A stretch of 15,913 nt of DNA, taken from contig CAAGNL010000094.1 in assembly GCA_900771305.1 (NCBI GenBank), positions 1 through 15,913 on the forward strand, written 5' to 3'. The stretch is from Kiritimatiellia bacterium (lineage in GTDB: Bacteria; Verrucomicrobiota; Kiritimatiellia; RFP12; UBA1067). The position numbers and the translations under genes were made by a program. This document shows positions 1 to 8,486 of the stretch, piece by piece; position 1 is the stretch's first letter, and every line of letters starts with the position of its first letter. The notes beneath the pieces were generated by a model. The model saw only the letters and a list, made by a program, of their open reading frames with translations, ran no database searches and was not told the DNA's origin.

Positions 1-429
1 AAGATCGCCATCCTTCTTTCCGATGGTGTCTCGAATACGGGTGTAGTTGAACCAGACCAGGCCGCCGCCGCTGCCGAGAAACTTGGAATTCGCGTGTATA
101 CCATTGGCGTGGGCACGCATTCGCGTCGGACACCGTTCAAGGCCCGTGACATGTATGGCCGCACGTCCATTGCCTACGCGGATATGTCGTTCGATGAGTC
201 GCAGCTGAAGTCCATTGCGGCGAAGACCCATGCGCGCTATTTCTCCGTGCGCGACGCCGAAGGGCTCAAGGCCGCGCTCGAGGAGATCGACTCACTTGAG
301 AAGACGACGCTGGACCGCACGGTCTACCAACGCTGGAACGAGCATTTCGTCCCGTTCCTTCTCCTCGGCACGGCCTTGGTCCTTTTTGCCGTTTCTCTGC
401 AGATGGTCGCCTCCCGCCGCCTCGTCTGA
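1..429 (+). CDS. batA: BatA-like VWA-domain membrane protein, C-terminal part (5' end outside window)
   Basis: The reading frame is open from base 1 and codes for 142 residues before a TGA stop at 427-429. It starts inside a von Willebrand factor A fold. The segment ILLSDGVSNTG matches the third MIDAS motif (the SDG aspartate) seen in BatA/BatB proteins, and VYTIGVG is the following core strand. The region around residues 47-60, with a Y-G-R-T/F-D-E pattern, is typical of BatA. A hydrophobic helix near residues 116-136 is the C-terminal membrane anchor known in the family, so the VWA domain should lie just outside or inside the membrane beside it. The GTG at 94 is internal and not a real start. 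The next gene, 62 bases on, is batB-like, which is the normal batA-batB order. Bat proteins are usually encoded with a MoxR AAA+ ATPase and are linked to envelope stress or aerotolerance, but the molecular role is not settled. The partial length limits certainty. Confidence 0.85.
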   Translation, partial: KIAILLSDGVSNTGVVEPDQAAAAAEKLGIRVYTIGVGTHSRRTPFKARDMYGRTSIAYADMSFDESQLKSIAAKTHARYFSVRDAEGLKAALEEIDSLEKTTLDRTVYQRWNEHFVPFLLLGTALVLFAVSLQMVASRRLV

Positions 430-465
430 TTCAATCATCCTTTTTCGTTGCTGTCATCCCGACTC

Positions 466-491
466 CTCAACCCTTTAACTTTTAACCCTTT
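466..491 (+). repeat. Low-complexity pyrimidine/AACCC leader before batB
   Basis: The bases just before the batB ATG contain CTCAACCCT and then TTTAACTTTTAACCCTTT, a short degenerate repetition that runs to the start codon. It occupies the place where a ribosome binding site would be expected, and no purine-rich Shine-Dalgarno is present. The CTCAACCC word recurs in the coding linker near 1590-1607. I see no hairpin here. Function is unknown; it may be slippage-generated spacer DNA. Confidence 0.5.
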
Positions 492-3401
492 ATGAAATTC
501 GTCTATCCATGGATGCTGGGTCTGGTCGCGCTTGTGCCGGTGGCGGGCGTGTTCTGGATGTGGCTGCGCGCGCGTACTGAGCGGAAGCTCAATGGTCTGG
601 TGGCGCCTGCGTTGCGTGCACGACTTGTTCCGTATCGGTCGGACCTCTTCAGAGTCCAGGCGCTTTTGATGTTTGTTGGACTGATGCTGGTCGTGTTCTC
701 GGCCGCGCGTCCGCAATGGGGTTATTCCGAGCAGAAGATCCAGGCGCGCACGCGCAATGTGGTTGTTGCACTGGACGTTTCGCGTTCGATGCTTGCGACG
801 GATGTTCGCCCGAATCGGCTTGAGCGGGCGAAAGCCGATGTCGCCGATCTGATTGACTCGCTGGAGGGAGATCGCTGCGCGCTGGTGGCGTTTCGCCGGA
901 CAGGCGTGCTGCTGTGTCCGCTCACCACGGATCACGCCTTCCTGCGCAGCGCGCTCGAGGGAATGACGCCGGATTCGGCCCCGCGTGGCGAGACGGATCT
1001 TGGTGGCGCGATCAAGACGGCTCTGGACGCACTCGATCCCGCAGCCGACGACCACAACGCGATTCTGCTCATTTCGGATGGTGGGGATCTGCGTGGCGAT
1101 GCTCTAACCGCCGCGCGCGCGGCGGCGAAGCGCAACGTGCCGATCTTTACCGTCGGTCTCGGCGACCCTGGAAAGGGCAGTGCCATCCCCGACGCATCGG
1201 GGTCTGGTTCGCAGCAGTACAAGGGACAGGCGGTGATGACGAAACTCGAGGAGAAGGCCCTGGTGGAAATCGCGAAGGCCAGTGGCGGTCGATACGTTCC
1301 GCTCGCGACGGCAGGCACCGTGGAAACGACTCTCGGTGCCATCTACCGCCGCTTCCTGCGGCAGGTCGCCGCAAAGGAGCAGGCCGAGGAGGAGGAACTG
1401 CGCGCGACGGAACGGTTTGGCTGGTTCCTTGTGCCAGGACTGCTGTTCGTTCTGCTGGCGGGGGGGCTCTCCCGCGGCCGCTTCGCCGGACGCAATCGCC
1501 GCGCCGTCGCCGTGGCGTGTCTTGTTCTGGCTTCGTTCGTCTCCGTCTCTGCCTATTCCGACGAAACAAACTCCCCCAGCCTCTCAATTTCTCAACCCTC
1601 TCAACCCTCACAACCTTCTCAATCGGTACAGCCTGCTCAACCTGTCCTCTCGCCATCCTATGTTCCACCTGCAGAAGGCCAATTGAGTGATCGTGATGTC
1701 TGGAACAAGGGCTACGACTATTGGAAGGCCGGCGACATGACCAATGCATTGGCGACGTTGCGGACGCTGACGCTCAGCCGTACGCATGGTGCACGTGCGG
1801 CGGAGGTCGTGGGCGCGATTCGTCATGCCGAGCGCGAGGCCGAGCTGGCGAAAGAGCGGAACGCCGCCGAGGTTCATGCGGAGGGTGCGGCGCTGGAACC
1901 GCTTCGCCGTGCGTGTGCGGCCGCCGAGGAGAGTGCATCGATGATGCAGCTCGCCCTGCGCAGGTCGCCGGACGATCCGCGGGTCAACCGGAACTTCACG
2001 CGGGCGACGGCCGGAGTCACGGAGCTTCGCGACAAACTGCACGTGGAGGAGGTTCTCGCGCAGAGCAAGGGACGCGATCCGAAGCAGATGCTCACGGAGG
2101 CCTCCCGTGAGGCCTTGGCCCTGCTCAAGGCCCAGTCGGGTGTATTGACGAATGAAGCCTCGTTGGCGGTGTCGCAGAGCGAGTCGCTGGCGCGGCGGAC
2201 GAACAAGCTGGCGGATGCGCTCATCCCGCTGAAGCGGCAGGTGCTTGAGTCCGTGACGAACGAACAGCAGGCCGCGACGATCGTCGGCGACGTCGAGGCG
2301 ACGCGCGACGTCACGCTCCGCGCCGCGGAGCAGCTCGAAGATCTCTCCGTTGACGCTGGGGAGAGTCTCGCCAAGGCGGAGACGGCCTTCCATCGCTACT
2401 GGAAGGGCGTGCTGGATCCGCCCACGGCGCTCGAAGAGGGATTGAAGGCGCAGACAAACGCACTCGCCCGTGTGGAGCCGGAGAACAACCGCGACTGGCA
2501 GCAGGAGGCCGCCGAGTTCTCGCAGATCTTCAACAACGGACTCCCGGCCTGGGTTCAGCAGGTCTGTGCACAGGACATGCCGACTGCGAGCAACAAGCCG
2601 CCGTTCACGGTGGAGGTCGCGCAGACCGTCGGCGCGGCGATGCAGGAACTTGCGAAGAAACAGACCGAGCAGATCAAGGCTCCCAAATCCGAAGATCAGG
2701 CCCAGCTTCTGACGGGACTGACCCGTGTCCGCGAGCGGTGCGCCCTGATCGCCGGTGAGCCGACCCAGCTGAACGCCCTGGACATCCTGGCGCAAACGAA
2801 CGCCTACATGGACGTGACGCGGATGGACGGGTTCGACTGGCAGAAGGACGCGCTTGACGCCACTCGCGCGTTCCGCGCGAAGTTCCCGGCCTGGGCGCAG
2901 CACAAGGCGCAGGAGATCCAGCAGAAGATCCAGCAGGGCAACACCAATGCCGTGCCGTTCACCAAGGAGGCGCAGGATGAGATCACGCAGCTGTCCGCCG
3001 AAGTCGAGGCGAAGCAGGCGCAGATGGTCAAGACGGTTCTGCCGCCGGAACAGCTGGAGATCCTCGCGAAGCTCGAGCGCATCCGCGAGCTGCTGCCGAA
3101 GGACGATGGTGGTTCGAACAACCAGAATCAGCAGCAGAACAACCAGCAGCAGAATCAGAACGATCAGAACAAGGATCAGCAGCAGGACCAGCAGAAGAAC
3201 GACCAGGACCAGCAGCAGGATCAGGATAAAGATCAACAGCAGGAACAGAAGGAACAGCAGGCCCAGCAGGAGGAGCCCAAGGACCAGAAGGAGGTTGAAG
3301 AACTTCTCCGCAAGGCCCAGGAACGCAGCGACGAGCACGAGAACGAGAAGAAGGCCCGCATGAACAAGTCCCAGCTTGCGCCAAACGAGCGTGACTGGTG
3401 A
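492..3401 (+). CDS. batB: BatB-like VWA protein fused to a BatC-like TPR domain and Gln-rich tail
   Basis: The protein has 969 residues, about three times a normal BatB (around 320-350). Residues 6-25 and 55-70 are membrane helices. A VWA domain follows with a complete MIDAS: D95-V-S97-R-S99, a GETDLGG threonine and LLISDGGD. A third helix lies near 309-325. A second, signal-peptide-like hydrophobic stretch (AVAVACLVLASFVSVSA) lies near 339-355, then a Ser-Gln-Pro repeat linker, then a TPR-like stretch starting DVWNKGYDYWKAGD near 403. A long charged helical region follows, and a tail from about 875 is dominated by Q, N, D and K. The last residues, NERDW, resemble BatC-type ends. I read this as batB and batC joined in one frame. 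No Shine-Dalgarno is visible; the leader is pyrimidine-rich. Low-complexity DNA in the tail could hide assembly errors, but the frame stays open. Confidence 0.85.
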   Translation: MKFVYPWMLGLVALVPVAGVFWMWLRARTERKLNGLVAPALRARLVPYRSDLFRVQALLMFVGLMLVVFSAARPQWGYSEQKIQARTRNVVVALDVSRSMLATDVRPNRLERAKADVADLIDSLEGDRCALVAFRRTGVLLCPLTTDHAFLRSALEGMTPDSAPRGETDLGGAIKTALDALDPAADDHNAILLISDGGDLRGDALTAARAAAKRNVPIFTVGLGDPGKGSAIPDASGSGSQQYKGQAVMTKLEEKALVEIAKASGGRYVPLATAGTVETTLGAIYRRFLRQVAAKEQAEEEELRATERFGWFLVPGLLFVLLAGGLSRGRFAGRNRRAVAVACLVLASFVSVSAYSDETNSPSLSISQPSQPSQPSQSVQPAQPVLSPSYVPPAEGQLSDRDVWNKGYDYWKAGDMTNALATLRTLTLSRTHGARAAEVVGAIRHAEREAELAKERNAAEVHAEGAALEPLRRACAAAEESASMMQLALRRSPDDPRVNRNFTRATAGVTELRDKLHVEEVLAQSKGRDPKQMLTEASREALALLKAQSGVLTNEASLAVSQSESLARRTNKLADALIPLKRQVLESVTNEQQAATIVGDVEATRDVTLRAAEQLEDLSVDAGESLAKAETAFHRYWKGVLDPPTALEEGLKAQTNALARVEPENNRDWQQEAAEFSQIFNNGLPAWVQQVCAQDMPTASNKPPFTVEVAQTVGAAMQELAKKQTEQIKAPKSEDQAQLLTGLTRVRERCALIAGEPTQLNALDILAQTNAYMDVTRMDGFDWQKDALDATRAFRAKFPAWAQHKAQEIQQKIQQGNTNAVPFTKEAQDEITQLSAEVEAKQAQMVKTVLPPEQLEILAKLERIRELLPKDDGGSNNQNQQQNNQQQNQNDQNKDQQQDQQKNDQDQQQDQDKDQQQEQKEQQAQQEEPKDQKEVEELLRKAQERSDEHENEKKARMNKSQLAPNERDW
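1590..1625 (+). repeat. 9-bp tandem repeat coding the Ser-Gln-Pro linker of the batB fusion
   Basis: Four consecutive 9-base units, TCTCAACCC, TCTCAACCC, TCACAACCT and TCTCAATCG, code for S-Q-P type triplets. They make a flexible proline-rich linker between the signal-like hydrophobic segment and the TPR-like domain. The unit length is a multiple of three, so copy-number change would vary linker length without breaking the frame. A degenerate fifth copy sits just upstream (CTCTCAATT). Confidence 0.8.
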
Positions 3402-6071
3402 CTACGCAATGGCCTTCTTGAGGTCGTCCAGCGTGAAGGGCTTGGCGAGGAAGGCGTCGTAGGGCTGGGTGGCGAAGATTTCCTGCACGGTCTCGACGGC
3501 CGAGCCGGACGTCACGATGATCGGGACGTTCGGAGCGGTGGCGCGGAATGTTGCGAGCAGGCGGACGGGGTCCGTGGCACCAAGATGGGCGTCGAGGATG
3601 ACGCAGGAGAGATGCTGTGCCCGACGATGGAAGACCTCCAGAGCATCGACATGTCCGCTTGTGGCGTGAACCGTGCATTTGAGAGCCTGGAGAAGGATTC
3701 CGGTCGTCTTGAGGATGGCGGGATCGTCGTCGATGAGCAGAACTTCGCGTGAAGTTGGAACGTTCTCTGGCTTGATGGGGGCCGGGGCATTCTCGCGCGG
3801 TGGAATGGCCTTGACGATGGCGATTTTGGAAATGGGCAGGAACACGCCGAAGGCTGTGCCGTGACCGAGCTGGGATTCGACGCGGATTCCTCCATGGTGT
3901 GCGTCGACGATCGTGTTGACGGTGGCGAGGCCGAAGCCACGTCCAGAGGACTTCGTCGACACATAGGGGTCGAAGATGCGGCGAAGCATATCCTTGGGGA
4001 TGCCCGGACCGTTGTCTGCGATGGTGATGAGGACGCCCGGCCCAGGGGGAAGCGGCTTCGAGGAAAAGAAGAAGACGGCCAGATCTTCCGTCATCTCGAA
4101 GCGACGGGCACTGACGCGGATCTCGCCCACGCCATCCATGCCCTCGCTGGCGTTCTTGATGAGGTTGAAGAAGACCTTCCAGATCTGGTCGGAGTCGGCG
4201 TCCACCGCGGGGAGGCCTTCGGGCAGGTCGTAGTTGACTGCCACATTGCTGCCAATGACGCCTTCCGCGAGGCGTTGGGCGTCACGTACGAGCTGCGAGG
4301 GATCGGACCGTTTGAGCGTAATCTTCGTCTCGCCGGCGTAGGTCATGAGTTCCTTGCTCATCACGCTGCCACGGTGCACGGCCTCGCGCACGGTTGTGAG
4401 CATTTCGAGGACTTCCGGGTCGTCGTTGTCCATGAAGGTGATCTCGACCGTGTTGAGAATCGATGCGAGGATGTTGTTGACGTCGTGGGCGATGGACCCG
4501 GCGAGCAGTGAGAGGGATTCCTGTTTGTGGACGTGCTGGAGGCGGGTCTCCGCGGCACGACGGCGATTGCGGTCAAGCACGGTCTCAGTGATGTCGCGGA
4601 CAATGGCAAGGACGAAGAGTTTGTCCATAAGGGAGAGCCGGACGTCGAACCAGCGGGTGCGGGGCCGTGCACCTCCCTCGAGGATGAGCGATTGCGGCTT
4701 TTCGGTGGCGAGTGCAGCGTCAACGGCTTTCCCGAAGGCTTCGAGGCCGTCACGTCCGAACACAGTGACATCGATGGGGGAACCTTCGGAGAATCCCTGC
4801 ACATGAGGGATGTTGTCCGGTTGTTTGATGATCGAGACGAGCAGATGGTTGCGGTCGAAGATCATGAGTCCATCAGGGAGGCCGTTGATAAGCGCCTTCT
4901 GGCGGTTTTCAACCTGGGCGATGGCGAGGGTTCGGTTTGTGATGGTCTCGAGAAGGGCGTTTACGGAGAAGGCGAGTTCTGCAAACTCGCCGTCGCCTTT
5001 CCAGTCAAGACGGGGACAGTCGGCCTGGCCGCAGTGTTCGCGTGCACGGCGAACGCATTCGGTCATACGCGAGAGGGGATTGAGCAGGAGCCTGCTCTGG
5101 AGCCAGAAGACGGGTAACACGAGGACGATGCCGATCAGGGAAATGAACAGGGTCAGGCGCCCAATCGCGATCCCGGCTACATTCGAAAAGGTTTTGGGGA
5201 GGGAGACGGCGATCATCGAAATGGGGTTGCCCGCGATGTCACGGATGGTGTAGACGGCCTCGAAGGGATTTTCGCCGAGTTTCCAGAATCCGCCGGAGTA
5301 GAAGTCCAGCGCCTCGGAGACGAACGGGACGATACCGTAGGGGGAGGACTTTGGTGGTGGTGGGCTTTTCTGCGGAGAGGCGCCCTTCGTGGTGAGCGGT
5401 ACGGCGTGGATGGGGACTCGCCGGTTGGTCACCTTCATTTCCATTCCCGCGAAGGTGGTGTTCACCTCGGCCGTGAAGGCTTCGGAGTTGAATGTCGTGC
5501 CGAGGACGAGAAAGCGTCCGTCTGGGCAGGGGGAGAGCGCGCAGTACACGGAAACGCCGCGGAGGTGGATGATGCCGGCGGAGACGAAGCCGCTGGGGGC
5601 GGGGGCATCGTCGAGGTCGGTTCGGCGCGCGCGGGCCCAGGTCTGGAAATGGCTGGCGTACCCTGCGATGTCGCCAAGAGAGACAGATTCGATGTGTCCG
5701 TCCCTCGAGAGGCGACCGTCCTCGAAGATTCCTCCGGCGGAAAGGCGCATCGCCAGCGAGACCGATATGTCAGAATGTGTGCCGAGGAAACTGTCCAGCT
5801 CGCCCGTGCGCACTTCAGGCACGAGGTTTTCCACATGGCTCTTGATCTTCTTGGCGTTGCGGACGGCGATGCGGTTGATGTCCGTGCCGACTTCGCGGAC
5901 CTGTTGTTCGGCATCCTTCACCAGATGCACGAGCACGATGCGTCCGCCGATGTAGAAAGCGGCCAGGATGAGCAGCAGGAAGAACCCCGTGGCGAGGGAG
6001 TAGCGTGTGCGCAGCGAATGACGCATGCGTGACCAGAACGTGCGGTCAAGAAGTTGCAAGGGCCGATTCAT
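3402..6071 (-). CDS. Membrane-bound hybrid sensor histidine kinase with C-terminal receiver domain
   Basis: From the ATG at 6071 the product has 889 residues. A helix at about 26-48, a roughly 250-residue extracytoplasmic sensor region and a second helix near 300-322 define a classical two-helix sensor. A HAMP-like segment follows, then a PAS-like domain (NGLPDGLMIFDRNHLLV). The HisKA motif SIAHDVNNIL carries the phospho-acceptor His529. The catalytic domain shows the N box (NLIKNASEG, near 636), G1 (DNGPGIP, near 684) and G2 (GRGFGLATV, near 709). A receiver domain ends the protein, with acidic LIDDD, phospho-acceptor Asp827 (VILDAHLG) and LAKPF lysine. An in-frame ATG at 6089 would add six residues but overlaps a strong -10 box, so I prefer 6071. 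The gene lies 39 bases downstream of the minor-pilin operon on the same strand and may be co-transcribed. It is a candidate input to the sigma54 activator at 13811; that link is inference. The ligand is unknown. Confidence 0.93.
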   Translation of the reverse strand: MNRPLQLLDRTFWSRMRHSLRTRYSLATGFFLLLILAAFYIGGRIVLVHLVKDAEQQVREVGTDINRIAVRNAKKIKSHVENLVPEVRTGELDSFLGTHSDISVSLAMRLSAGGIFEDGRLSRDGHIESVSLGDIAGYASHFQTWARARRTDLDDAPAPSGFVSAGIIHLRGVSVYCALSPCPDGRFLVLGTTFNSEAFTAEVNTTFAGMEMKVTNRRVPIHAVPLTTKGASPQKSPPPPKSSPYGIVPFVSEALDFYSGGFWKLGENPFEAVYTIRDIAGNPISMIAVSLPKTFSNVAGIAIGRLTLFISLIGIVLVLPVFWLQSRLLLNPLSRMTECVRRAREHCGQADCPRLDWKGDGEFAELAFSVNALLETITNRTLAIAQVENRQKALINGLPDGLMIFDRNHLLVSIIKQPDNIPHVQGFSEGSPIDVTVFGRDGLEAFGKAVDAALATEKPQSLILEGGARPRTRWFDVRLSLMDKLFVLAIVRDITETVLDRNRRRAAETRLQHVHKQESLSLLAGSIAHDVNNILASILNTVEITFMDNDDPEVLEMLTTVREAVHRGSVMSKELMTYAGETKITLKRSDPSQLVRDAQRLAEGVIGSNVAVNYDLPEGLPAVDADSDQIWKVFFNLIKNASEGMDGVGEIRVSARRFEMTEDLAVFFFSSKPLPPGPGVLITIADNGPGIPKDMLRRIFDPYVSTKSSGRGFGLATVNTIVDAHHGGIRVESQLGHGTAFGVFLPISKIAIVKAIPPRENAPAPIKPENVPTSREVLLIDDDPAILKTTGILLQALKCTVHATSGHVDALEVFHRRAQHLSCVILDAHLGATDPVRLLATFRATAPNVPIIVTSGSAVETVQEIFATQPYDAFLAKPFTLDDLKKAIA

Positions 6072-6079
6072 GGGTGGAA

Positions 6080-6088
6080 AGTATACCA
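6080..6088 (-). promoter_or_regulatory. Extended -10 promoter element for the hybrid kinase gene
   Basis: On the minus strand the bases read TGGTATACT, a TGn extended -10 followed by a -10 differing from TATAAT at one base. No good -35 is seen at 16-18 bases upstream, as is common for extended -10 promoters. The box ends 8 bases before the ATG at 6071, so transcription would begin about 1-3 bases before that codon. This makes the mRNA nearly leaderless and argues against the ATG at 6089, which lies upstream of the predicted transcription start. Confidence 0.5.
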
Positions 6089-6110
6089 TAATCGGCTTTC
6101 GGACGCTCCG

Positions 6111-6455
6111 CTAGCTCCGAGTCGAGCCTCGTCGCTGGATGATCCAGACGACGAGCAGGAGGACGACAAGTCCAACCGTGATGGCGAGGCGCGTTTGACG
6201 GAACGTCGCGTCTGAAGCGGGTGGCGCCTCTGGAGTGGGCTGGGTGGTGTGCATCTGTACGGATTCGTCCGAAGGCGTCTGCAAGTCACCCGCTGTCGTG
6301 GCCTTGGCCGTGGCGATTTGCTGCGACAGGGCGGAGGCGAAGACGTCCAGCCCCGGGCGTGGAGGCGGAGGCGCGAGATTGGGATCGGCCGCCTGTTGAT
6401 GCTGCATGGAACGGCTCAGGTGGACAAGTTCGGCGTTTTCGGAGGCTTCGACCAT
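6111..6455 (-). CDS. Small proline-rich protein with a C-terminal membrane anchor, unknown function
   Basis: The product has 114 residues. The first 85 or so are hydrophilic, rich in A, P, Q and T, with a short polyproline run near residue 30. A single strong helix (LAITVGLVVLLLVVWII) lies near 89-106 and is followed by a basic RRGSTRS end, which suggests a tail-anchored protein with its N-terminal part in the cytoplasm. I recognise no domain. It starts 21 bases after the PilX-like gene on the same strand and is the last gene of the pseudopilin operon, so a role in the pilus machine is the natural guess. The clean spacing and the sharp helix support a real gene rather than a chance frame. Confidence 0.7.
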   Translation of the reverse strand: MVEASENAELVHLSRSMQHQQAADPNLAPPPPRPGLDVFASALSQQIATAKATTAGDLQTPSDESVQMHTTQPTPEAPPASDATFRQTRLAITVGLVVLLLVVWIIQRRGSTRS

Positions 6456-6476
6456 TTCGGTTGTCCGTTACGAAGT

Positions 6477-8486
6477 TTAGAACGTTGCGAAGGTCACGCT
6501 CTCCGGCAGCTCGTGCCAGGAGATGACGCCGGGTGCGGCCGCGCCCAGGGGCATTCCGACCTTGTTGCCGATTCCCTCCGCCGAGTCCTCGCGCAGGCGG
6601 ATGTCGTGGTTGATGTTGAGATACGAAGAATAGAGGATGCCCTCATTGCGGCAGACGAGGGAGCCATTGATGGTGCAGGCTCCGATCTTGCCGAAGGTCC
6701 CGTGGTTGTTGTAGAGCACGCCGTCGATCTTCGTGATCAGGAAGTTGCTGCCGTTGGCCGTATAAAGGCTCTTGAGCAGATCGTTGTGGATGACCGAGTC
6801 GTAGTAGTGGCGGGTCTTTGAATCCACGAAGGTGGTCTTCATGATTTCGGTGGTGACGTCTTTGTAGCCTATGGTGCGACCGTATCTGTCCTTGACAGGT
6901 ACTCGCGTTGTCGTGTACTGGCCGGTGCCCACGGCCTGGGTTATGACTCTGCTGCCGCCATCCACTTGCGTATAGTCGCCGCAGAATTTGGACTCGTTCT
7001 TCGTGTAGCCGTATTCGATGGTCCGCGGGTAGCCGATGTTTTTATCGGAATCGTCGCAGACATATTGCTGCACGTAGGGCTGGGTGGAGAGATAGCGCTT
7101 GATCGAGCTGGTGAAGATCGAGGAGTTGGAGGCGTCGCCAAGCACGATGTTGCCCTTGGCGGCGAAGCCGACGAGATCCTTGGTTGAGTTGGCCTTGGCG
7201 GTGGCCTCTGGATTTGAGTCTGGATGGCTCCAGGAAGGCGGGTTCTTGTACTGGATGTTGCCGACGATGTGGATGTTGCGACCCGAATAGATGGTGCCCT
7301 GACCGGTGACGTAACCCTTGATCACGACGTCGGAGTCGATGACGACGGGTCCGTTGATTCGAATGGGGTTGGAAGCCGTGCCCTCAAGCACGATTGACCC
7401 CCTGTCGCTGAGCGTGGCGTCGCCGGAGGGTCCGGTGCCGTCGAAGTGGGCGTTGATGGTGTCGTTCTGCTTCTGGACAACCGTGCCGTCCACATTCATC
7501 GAATAGCGGATTCCTCCTGAGAGTGTACCGCCTTCCTCCCGGGCGTATTCCACGTACTGGTCGAGGTCGCCGATCCACGGCATGACAATGCCGCGCTCAC
7601 GGTCGTCTGAGTTGTATTTCGCATCGCTCGAATTGTCGACGATGCGGTTTTTGAGGTCCTCCGTGGTGGCGGTCGACTCAGGTGCTTCGTAACCGCCGGC
7701 CCAGGTGACGCCGCCGTTCGAAGTCGGCGAGGTGGGGCGGCTCTGTCTACTGGTCTTGCTGCTGTTCCAGTAGGCGCTGCGGGAGTCCATCTTTCCGTAG
7801 TTCTGGACGGTACCCCGCACGCCGAGTTCCTCGTTGTAGGCGGCGTAGACCTTGCCATTGATCTTGCAGCTCGTGTCGAGGAACATGTTGCCGTTGGCGC
7901 GGACGTCGCCGTTCGCCGTACCGCCGTTGCCCTGGAACCAGCCGTAGTTGTTCACGAAGTAGGCGTAGTCGAAGACCTTCGAGCGTCCTGTGCCGAAACG
8001 GAAGAGCTCTTCGATGACGCTCTCGCTGAAGGTGCCATTGGCATTTAGACGGCGGGCACGCGCAATGAGCGAAACGATGGCAGATGAGGAGCTGTCGACC
8101 TGTCGGCAGGGGCCGAACTCAAGCTTGACCTCGCAGCCGTTGATCACGATGTTCGTGCTGGGCAGGGTGTAATAGGCGCGAGAGGAACCAAGCGTGGTTC
8201 CGCCATTTGGCAGATTGAACCAGCTGTAGGCAGTACTTGAACGCGGGCCAATTTTGACTTCCGTACCGCCGATGGCGTCTTGGAATTTCTTCTCGATGGC
8301 GGGTTTGACGTATTCGATCGCGCTCTGTGCCGCCAGGCGGCAGGTGTTACGCCCCTCGTAGATGATGGATTGACGCGCGGTCATCGAGACGAGCGTGTAG
8401 AGGCCTCCGAGCACAATGGTCGCAATCGCCAGCATGACAAGGGCGAAGGCGAGAACGAAACCGTCTTTCGGGGAATGGGATCTCAT
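6477..8486 (-). CDS. Large PilX/GspK-like minor pseudopilin with a beta-rich passenger region
   Basis: The product has 669 residues. The N-terminus, a short basic leader with DGFVLAFALVMLAIATIVL at residues 8-26, has the layout of PilX/GspK type minor pilins: a glycine before the cleavage point and then one long hydrophobic helix. The glutamate usual at mature position 5 in main pilins is missing here, as is common in GspK-type proteins. After the helix comes a Cys-containing alpha/beta stretch, then a long region of short alternating hydrophobic strands (for example around 360-412, with repeated V-I-x-G and I-x-G-x-I motifs) that looks like a beta-helix. The ATG overlaps the previous stop (ATGA at 8486-8483), a sign of translational coupling. 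It is third-to-last in the minus-strand pilus operon with both prepilin genes upstream. It may cap or adorn the pilus tip; that role is inferred from the family. Confidence 0.8.
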   Translation of the reverse strand: MRSHSPKDGFVLAFALVMLAIATIVLGGLYTLVSMTARQSIIYEGRNTCRLAAQSAIEYVKPAIEKKFQDAIGGTEVKIGPRSSTAYSWFNLPNGGTTLGSSRAYYTLPSTNIVINGCEVKLEFGPCRQVDSSSSAIVSLIARARRLNANGTFSESVIEELFRFGTGRSKVFDYAYFVNNYGWFQGNGGTANGDVRANGNMFLDTSCKINGKVYAAYNEELGVRGTVQNYGKMDSRSAYWNSSKTSRQSRPTSPTSNGGVTWAGGYEAPESTATTEDLKNRIVDNSSDAKYNSDDRERGIVMPWIGDLDQYVEYAREEGGTLSGGIRYSMNVDGTVVQKQNDTINAHFDGTGPSGDATLSDRGSIVLEGTASNPIRINGPVVIDSDVVIKGYVTGQGTIYSGRNIHIVGNIQYKNPPSWSHPDSNPEATAKANSTKDLVGFAAKGNIVLGDASNSSIFTSSIKRYLSTQPYVQQYVCDDSDKNIGYPRTIEYGYTKNESKFCGDYTQVDGGSRVITQAVGTGQYTTTRVPVKDRYGRTIGYKDVTTEIMKTTFVDSKTRHYYDSVIHNDLLKSLYTANGSNFLITKIDGVLYNNHGTFGKIGACTINGSLVCRNEGILYSSYLNINHDIRLREDSAEGIGNKVGMPLGAAAPGVISWHELPESVTFATF

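Noticed and set aside
3112..3290. Prion-like or phase-separation domain in the Q/N-rich tail
   Set aside because: The tail contains many charged residues (D, K, E) among the Q and N, and such tails are known from BatC-type proteins; there is no further evidence for prion behaviour.
1608..3338. 576-residue open frame on the minus strand opposite the batB fusion
   Set aside because: Its leucine-rich start is simply the complement of the Gln/Asp-rich codons of the plus-strand tail, and the rest has no family features. The plus-strand frame has a complete VWA domain.
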